Part shown: positions 59,709 through 64,000 of the stretch, piece after piece | Position numbering within the stretch: position 1 is the stretch's first letter | Layout: every line of letters starts with the position of its first letter | Source of the DNA: SZUA-547 sp963669315 | GTDB lineage: Bacteria > Pseudomonadota > Alphaproteobacteria > Rhodobacterales > Rhodobacteraceae | NCBI GenBank assembly: GCA_963669315.1 | Contig: OY770021.1 | Location: forward strand, 2,108,001 to 2,172,000 | Length of the DNA stretch: 64,000 nt | Direction of reading: 5' to 3' | Position numbers and translations under genes: made by a program | Notes under the pieces: model-generated | What the model was told of the DNA's origin: nothing | The model's database searches: none | Seen by the model: only the letters and a program-made list of their open reading frames with translations

Positions 59709-60320
59709 GTGGTTCGGGTCCAGGCGATCCTGATCTGGGCCGTGCTCGGGATCGCGACCTCACTGCCGCTCGTCATCGCCGCAAACAGCCCGCTGCTCGC
59801 ATGGCGCGAACCGATCTACATCACCGCGGGATTCGCGGGGGTGGTGGCAATGACGCTGCTACTCATTCAGCCTTTGCTGGCGGGGGGATATCTGCCGGGT
59901 TTGCCGATGCGGCGCGGTCGGCGCGTGCATCGCTGGGTCGGAGCGCTGCTGGTCACAGCGGTCGTGGTCCATGTCGCCGGGCTGTGGCTGACCAGCCCAC
60001 CAGACGTGATCGACGCGCTTCTCTTCGCGTCACCCACGCCGTTCTCCGCCTGGGGGGTCATCGCCATGTGGGCGCTCTTCGCAACGGCTCTTCTGGCCGC
60101 GCTTCGCTGGCGGCGACGCATCAGGCCAATTTTCTGGCGTCTAGGGCACTCGGCGCTCGCGATGCTGATCGTATCAGGAAGCGTGGTTCACGCGGTACTG
60201 ATCGAGGGGACAATGGGAACGTTCTCAAAATTCGCGCTTTGCGCGCTGGCCTTTGCCGCGACCGTAAAGGCCCTGGTCGATCTGCGCGCCTGGACGATTT
60301 TGAAGCGACCGAGGGTATGA
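59709..60320 (+). CDS. Ferric-reductase-like transmembrane heme-b protein
   Basis: The 203-aa membrane protein has about six helices and the ferric reductase-like transmembrane domain. Two pairs of histidines, 74/88 and 147/161, are each 14 residues apart in predicted helices (RVHRWVGALLVTAVVVHVAG and LGHSALAMLIVSGSVVHAVL). This is the spacing that holds two stacked b hemes in NOX, FRE and MsrQ-type proteins. No FAD or NAD(P)H domain is attached, so electrons come from quinol or another protein. The GTG at 59709 is 5 bp from the Tat protein gene. The arrangement recalls MsrP-MsrQ but with a different periplasmic partner. Confidence 0.78.
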   Translation: MVRVQAILIWAVLGIATSLPLVIAANSPLLAWREPIYITAGFAGVVAMTLLLIQPLLAGGYLPGLPMRRGRRVHRWVGALLVTAVVVHVAGLWLTSPPDVIDALLFASPTPFSAWGVIAMWALFATALLAALRWRRRIRPIFWRLGHSALAMLIVSGSVVHAVLIEGTMGTFSKFALCALAFAATVKALVDLRAWTILKRPRV

Positions 60321-60350
60321 GGATCACCACTCCGTGCGCGGCCGTTCAAT

Positions 60351-61292
60351 CTATCCGCCCTGTCTCGCGCCGCCGAAACGGACGCCTTCCGCCCACCGCT
60401 CCCACGCCTTGGCGCGCAAAAAGCGATAGACCGCCGCCGGCCGTCCGCCGCCTGAGCGTGATACCGCGCCAGTAGGTTCGATCAGGCCGGATTTTTCCAC
60501 CATCCGACGGAAATTCTGCTTGTGCAGCGGTACGCCGGAAAGCGCCTCAGCCGCGCGCTGAAGCTCAAACAGCGTGAACATCTCGGGCATCAACTCGAAC
60601 AGGACCGGCCTGTACTTGAGCTTGCTGCGCAGCCTCCCGATGCCGGTGGCCAGAATGCGCCGGTGATCCAGCGGCGCGGGCTCTCCAAACCGGGGCAGGT
60701 CGGCCGAGGGCGCGTCGCCCTGATCGATCCATTTTTCCGGGATAAGGCGCGCCGAGTACAGGAGCTCATAGCGCTCCAGCGTCATCTCCTCACGCCAAGG
60801 CGCGTCGTCCGAGCCGAAGCAGATCGCGATGCGCTCGGCCCGCGCTGCGGCCTCGGCGCCGCCGGCGGACTCGGCCCAATCGCTCAGGCGCGGCCGGATC
60901 GCGCCCTCGATCATCGGGTGGGCGCCTTGCCGGCGATCTTCCCACGGGAAAAACGCGGTCCAGGGTGTCCAGGCCAAGCCTTTTGCGTCGTCATCGATAC
61001 GGCTGAGCGCCAGATAGCCGATAGACACGACGTGACGTGAACCGGGTTCCTGCGCCGATCGGCGCGCGCTGTCGCCGAATGTGTAGAGCTGCTCCACATG
61101 GCCGAGGCGCAGACCCGTCGCCTCTCTCACCCAGTCACGCAGCGCAAGCTCCAGAGTGCTGTGATTGTCCGGGTCAAAAGCCACTGTGGGCAAATCCGGT
61201 CCGGCGGATCCGCGAGGCGTCAGAACCACCGGGCGGGCACCCTCCTTCGCTTCCTCCAAAGCCACGATCACGGCGGAAAGATCGACGCGCAC
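60351..61292 (-). CDS. NrtR-like transcriptional regulator with degenerate Nudix domain
   Basis: The 313-aa protein has an N-terminal Nudix fold (about 1-150) fused to a C-terminal winged helix (about 215-295: LFELQRAAEALSGVPLHKQN, FRRMVEKSGLIEPTGAVSRS), the NrtR architecture for NAD-biosynthesis control. VEQLYTFGDSARRSAQEPGS and RHVVSIGYLAL are family hallmarks. The Nudix box is degenerate: where active enzymes read REXXEEXG this reads DWVREATG, so pyrophosphohydrolase activity is unlikely and it should act as an ADP-ribose-type sensor. The start is GTG 61292. It lies 4 bp after an HD hydrolase gene on the same strand, so the two are coupled. Confidence 0.85.
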   Translation of the reverse strand: MRVDLSAVIVALEEAKEGARPVVLTPRGSAGPDLPTVAFDPDNHSTLELALRDWVREATGLRLGHVEQLYTFGDSARRSAQEPGSRHVVSIGYLALSRIDDDAKGLAWTPWTAFFPWEDRRQGAHPMIEGAIRPRLSDWAESAGGAEAAARAERIAICFGSDDAPWREEMTLERYELLYSARLIPEKWIDQGDAPSADLPRFGEPAPLDHRRILATGIGRLRSKLKYRPVLFELMPEMFTLFELQRAAEALSGVPLHKQNFRRMVEKSGLIEPTGAVSRSGGGRPAAVYRFLRAKAWERWAEGVRFGGARQGG

Positions 61293-61296
61293 GACC

Positions 61297-61896
61297 CTAC
61301 CCCTTCCGCGCTTTCGACAGCATCTCGAATCGCGCGATATAGGCGGTCTTCACCTTGCTGGGCGGCTGTGGCTCAATCCGGATCTCATGCGCGCCCTTGA
61401 ACCGCGGACGGGTGAAGAACTTTGCGGCTTCCTTTTCCTCGAACCCGGCCAACTGTATTGCTTCGAAAAAGGCTGAGGCACGGTCAGCGCGCTTGATCGC
61501 CTTCTCCACCTCCTTCCTCGGATGCGGGCGCAAGCCAAATCGCAAATGCACGGCGACCATCAGGCGATCTTCGAAGTCCCTGTAGTCAAGCCCGAGCGCG
61601 GCCTTGAACGGGCTGATCATGTCGCCGATCACGTACTCGGGCGCGTCGTGCAGCAGGGCCTGAAGCCGCTCCTCCGCCGTCGCGGCCGGGCGGATTGTCC
61701 TGAAGATGCGCTCCACCAGCAGCGAGTGTTCGGCGACGGAATAGGCCCATTCACCGCAGGTCTGCCCGTTCCACCGCGCCACGCGAGCGAGACCGTGGGC
61801 GATATCCTCCACCTCCACATCCAGCGGCGACGGATTCAACAGATCTAGTCGGCGCCCTGAGAGCATTCTTTGCCAGGCGCGGGGCGGTGGCGGCAT
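61297..61896 (-). CDS. HD-domain hydrolase (YfbR-like)
   Basis: The 199-aa HD-domain phosphohydrolase has metal ligands in EWAYSVAEHSLLVERIFRTI (H), then LQALLHDAPEYVIGDMISPF (the HD pair) and a conserved GLDYRDFEDRLMVAVHLRFG helix. The type is close to 5'-deoxynucleotidase YfbR and often called HD family hydrolase in alphaproteobacteria. It is upstream of and coupled to the NrtR-like gene (4-bp gap), consistent with nucleotide or NAD metabolism. The start is ATG 61896. Confidence 0.87.
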   Translation of the reverse strand: MPPPPRAWQRMLSGRRLDLLNPSPLDVEVEDIAHGLARVARWNGQTCGEWAYSVAEHSLLVERIFRTIRPAATAEERLQALLHDAPEYVIGDMISPFKAALGLDYRDFEDRLMVAVHLRFGLRPHPRKEVEKAIKRADRASAFFEAIQLAGFEEKEAAKFFTRPRFKGAHEIRIEPQPPSKVKTAYIARFEMLSKARKG

Positions 61897-62050
61897 GGAC
61901 GAAACCTTTGGTTGCAGGCGACGCCATTTGGATAGCGGTTGGGCGACAGGATGGAAAGCCGGGGCGCAAAGTTCACGAAAAGAAGAGGCGCATTCTGAAG
62001 GCGGAAGGGGTTAAGTTAGCTCAAAATCAAGAACGGGGAGCGAGACGCGC

Positions 62051-63328
62051 ATGCACTTGGAGGACCTTTTTAACCGCCAGAACATTCTCGACCTCAGCTT
62101 TCATAATTTTCGCAACGCCATCACCGCGGCCTATTTCGCGAATTCCGAGCTGGAGATTCTGCGCATTAATGAGAATTTCCGCCGGTTCTTCCCCGTCCTC
62201 GGCAACGTTACCAACGCCTATTTCCCGGACGTGCTTGAACAACTTGGCGTGCCGCAGGCGCAGATCGAGGAATTCGAGAGCGAGCTTTCAATAAAGGGCT
62301 CTGTGCTGATCCCTCATATCGAGATCACCGTTGACGGAGAAGAAAGGGTCTACTCGCTGCTTTCAACGCGCACCAAGGATGAAAGCTTCTCCTACCTCAA
62401 CGGCGTACAGGGCCAGTTCGTCGATCGCACCGAGCAATGGAAGCTGCGCAAGGAGCGCGAAGAACTTCTGGAGCAGAAGCTGCGCGATCGGGAGATCATC
62501 GAAGAGAAAAGCCGCCAGCTGGAGAAGCTGGCGACCCGGCTGGCCAAATACCTCTCGCCGCAGGTCTATGAGAGCATTTTTTCCGGACGGCAGGATACGG
62601 CCGCGCCGACCTCTCGAAAGAACCTGACCGTATTTTTCTCGGACATCGTGCAGTTCGCGGACCTTTCGGACACTTTGGAGCCGGAACGGCTGTCGACGGT
62701 GATCAATTCCTATCTCTCGGAAATGTCGGCGATCGCGATCGATTGCGGCGGCACGATCGACAAGTTCATCGGCGACGCGATCCTGATCTTTTTCGGAGAT
62801 CCGGAAACGCAGGGTGAGCAGGAGGACGCACTCAGATGCGTCGAAATGGCGATCCGCATGCGCAATCGGATCGCGGAAATGCAGAACTACTGGATCAAGC
62901 ACGGCGTCTCAAAAGGCGTGCAGGTGCGCATGGGGATCACCACCGGGTACTGCACGGTCGGGAACTTCGGGTCCGAACAGCGCCTTGAATACACGGTCCT
63001 TGGCAGCCCAGTGAACCTGGCGGCGCGTCTGCAGTCGGCCGCCCAGCCGGGTGAAGTTCTGGTCACGGAGGCGACCTATAATCTGGTGCGGGGAGAGGTG
63101 GATGGCGAGCACAACCTCTCCTTCTCACCCAAGGGGTTCTCGCGGCCGGTCGAGGTCTTCAAGATCAGTGATTTCAAATCTGAATCGCATCGGGAAAACC
63201 GCCAGCGGCTGTCGCGGGTCGGCGATCATGTAGAAGTGAACGTCATCAACAGCTCGAACATCCGGGCTGCGATCACCGAGCTGCGGCGCATTCAGGAGGA
63301 GTTTGAACAGCAGCTCGCCGCTGAGTAG
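62051..63328 (+). CDS. Class III adenylate/guanylate cyclase with N-terminal PAS-like domain
   Basis: The 425-aa soluble cyclase has a PAS-like sensor (about residues 10-135; ANSELEILRINENFRRFFPV), a coiled-coil linker (about 137-170) and the catalytic domain (about 185-370). Metal-binding aspartates are in NLTVFFSDIVQFADLSD and IDKFIGDAILIFFGDP, and the transition-state residues are in EYTVLGSPVNLAARLQSAA. The lysine in DKFIGD and the threonine in YTVLG are the adenine-selecting type, so cAMP is the likely product. No membrane segment. GGGGAG lies 9 bases before the ATG. It is divergent from the HD hydrolase. The signal sensed is unknown. Confidence 0.9.
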   Translation: MHLEDLFNRQNILDLSFHNFRNAITAAYFANSELEILRINENFRRFFPVLGNVTNAYFPDVLEQLGVPQAQIEEFESELSIKGSVLIPHIEITVDGEERVYSLLSTRTKDESFSYLNGVQGQFVDRTEQWKLRKEREELLEQKLRDREIIEEKSRQLEKLATRLAKYLSPQVYESIFSGRQDTAAPTSRKNLTVFFSDIVQFADLSDTLEPERLSTVINSYLSEMSAIAIDCGGTIDKFIGDAILIFFGDPETQGEQEDALRCVEMAIRMRNRIAEMQNYWIKHGVSKGVQVRMGITTGYCTVGNFGSEQRLEYTVLGSPVNLAARLQSAAQPGEVLVTEATYNLVRGEVDGEHNLSFSPKGFSRPVEVFKISDFKSESHRENRQRLSRVGDHVEVNVINSSNIRAAITELRRIQEEFEQQLAAE

Positions 63329-63380
63329 AGAGCCGGCTGCCTGGACCTGTGGTAAAGAGCGCAGAAACAAGGAGAGTCGC

Positions 63381-63776
63381 ATGGCCAAGGCCATTCATTC
63401 CATGATCCGCGTGCTGGACGAAGCGCGTTCGATCGCGTTCTACAAACAGGCCTTCGGGCTGGACGTCGCCGACCGGTTCGACTTCGACGATTTCACGCTC
63501 ATCTATCTCAGGAACGATGCGGCGGACTTCGAGCTGGAGCTGACGGTGAACAAGGCGCAGACGGAGCCCTATGACCTTGGCTCCGGCTATGGCCACATCG
63601 CCTTCGCGGTCGATGATCTGGACGCCGAGCATGCGCGCTTCACCGCCGCGGGCCTCAATCCGCGCGACATCGTGGCGTTCAATCGGGACGGCGCCCTGAT
63701 GGCGCGGTTCTTTTTCGTCGCCGATCCGGACGGCTACCAGATCGAGCTGCTGCAGAAACATGGCCGATACCAATAG
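63381..63776 (+). CDS. VOC-family protein, lactoylglutathione lyase-like
   Basis: The 131-aa vicinal-oxygen-chelate protein is close to glyoxalase I. Metal-ligand positions appear in AIHSMIRVLDEARSIAFYKQ (H5), FELELTVN (E), SGYGHIAFAVDDLDAEHARF (H) and FFVADPDGYQIELLQKHGRY (E). This is the normal length for bacterial GloA, which converts the methylglyoxal-glutathione hemithioacetal to lactoylglutathione. ATG 63381 has GGAGAG upstream. It is followed 11 bp later by an ABM-like gene, probably cotranscribed. Confidence 0.9.
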   Translation: MAKAIHSMIRVLDEARSIAFYKQAFGLDVADRFDFDDFTLIYLRNDAADFELELTVNKAQTEPYDLGSGYGHIAFAVDDLDAEHARFTAAGLNPRDIVAFNRDGALMARFFFVADPDGYQIELLQKHGRYQ

Positions 63777-63787
63777 GGAGAGATAAA

Positions 63788-64000
63788 ATGGCGATCCTTC
63801 TGAAGATCCGCTGGAACATTAAAGACGGCGAGGAAACCGCTTTTCGCGAGAACCAGAAAGCGCTGTGCGACGTGATGAGCGCCGATCATCCCGGCGTGAT
63901 CTGCTACCACGCAGACTACCCGGAACCGAATGTCAGCGAATGGACCGAGATCTACGCGAACAACGACGCCTTCAAGGCGCATCTGGCGAATGAGAAGGGT
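63788..64000 (+). CDS. Antibiotic-biosynthesis-monooxygenase-like (ABM) protein, N-terminal part
   Basis: The frame runs open from ATG 63788 through 71 codons to the window edge. It begins MAILLKIRWNIKDGEETAFR and continues HADYPEPNVSEWTEIYANND and AFKAHLANEKG. This alternation of a beta strand, helix, and the S-E-W-T-E-I-Y-A-N-D pattern is typical of small dimeric alpha/beta barrel proteins of the ABM type. No enzymatic function can be assigned. GGGAGAGATAAA precedes the start, 11 bp after the glyoxalase-like gene. Confidence 0.7.
   Translation, partial: MAILLKIRWNIKDGEETAFRENQKALCDVMSADHPGVICYHADYPEPNVSEWTEIYANNDAFKAHLANEKG

Noticed and set aside
1..64000. tRNA, rRNA, CRISPR arrays, prophage or integrase genes
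   Set aside because: No tRNA-like T-loop with matching acceptor stem, no regularly spaced repeats and no phage structural or integrase motifs were noticed by eye. A covariance-model and repeat search would be decisive.

Overview
The window looks like chromosome from a GC-rich alphaproteobacterium, most probably of the Rhodobacterales type. The basis is gene content and order. It has a CcrM-type GANTC methyltransferase, a TrcR/DUF1013 cell-cycle regulator, and an F0 operon in the order atpI-B-E-F'-F. It also has a DciA-like/DsbA-like/SMC cluster, malate synthase G, an IalB-like secreted protein and lutABC. No tRNA, rRNA, CRISPR array or intact mobile element was found. GC content was judged by eye, not computed.

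Layout. (1) 1-4.0 kb is an accessory segment with more AT-rich stretches and degraded genes. It holds the start of a tctA-like carboxylate transporter gene divergent from a LacI regulator, with a palindromic operator between them. An IS3-type transposase remnant, a LacI gene without its DNA-binding half, an orphan MptE/sialyltransferase-like gene and a frameshifted IS630 remnant follow. (2) 4.0-7.7 kb is a phosphate cluster: PiT permease, Na/Pi-cotransporter-PhoU protein, and a small lysine-rich protein. (3) 8.0-11.2 kb (minus strand) is a type I secretion ABC exporter with its adaptor and no visible substrate gene. (4) 11.4-18 kb holds a DksA-like protein, a radical SAM protein, RNase HII, CcrM, MutY, a DciA-like protein and a DsbA-like protein. 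(5) 18-26 kb holds SMC, the F0 ATP synthase operon and RmuC. (6) 26-31 kb (minus) holds GlcG-like, malate synthase G, a GNAT enzyme, SmpB and DapA. (7) 31-41.5 kb is rich in cell-wall and envelope genes: Slt- and MltB-type lytic transglycosylases, two CigR-like exported proteins, an NlpC/P60 peptidase, leucyl aminopeptidase and an orphan HPt protein. It also has a three-gene cluster of haloacid dehalogenase, alpha/beta hydrolase and PLP dehydratase.

(8) 41.7-48.8 kb holds IalB-like, RlmN, FkbM methyltransferase, an unknown protein, an NHL-repeat protein, a quinone oxidoreductase, TrcR and an SDR. (9) 48.9-55.4 kb holds pyruvate carboxylase and lutCBA. Together with malate synthase G these suit growth on lactate and on two-carbon acids such as glycolate or glyoxylate. 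(10) 55.6-59 kb holds ribosomal protein L25, Pth, a TetR regulator and YchF. (11) 59.2-64 kb holds a Tat-exported intradiol-dioxygenase-like protein next to a heme-b ferric-reductase-like membrane protein. An NrtR-like regulator with a degenerate Nudix box, an HD hydrolase, a class III nucleotide cyclase, a VOC/glyoxalase protein and a truncated ABM-like ORF complete it.

Most of the window is ordinary core genome. The less explained parts are the Tat-protein/heme-b membrane pair (59.2-60.3 kb), the mltB operon with two related CigR-like proteins (36.3-38.7 kb), the small basic partner of the two phosphate carriers (7.5 kb), and the scarred accessory segment at the left edge.
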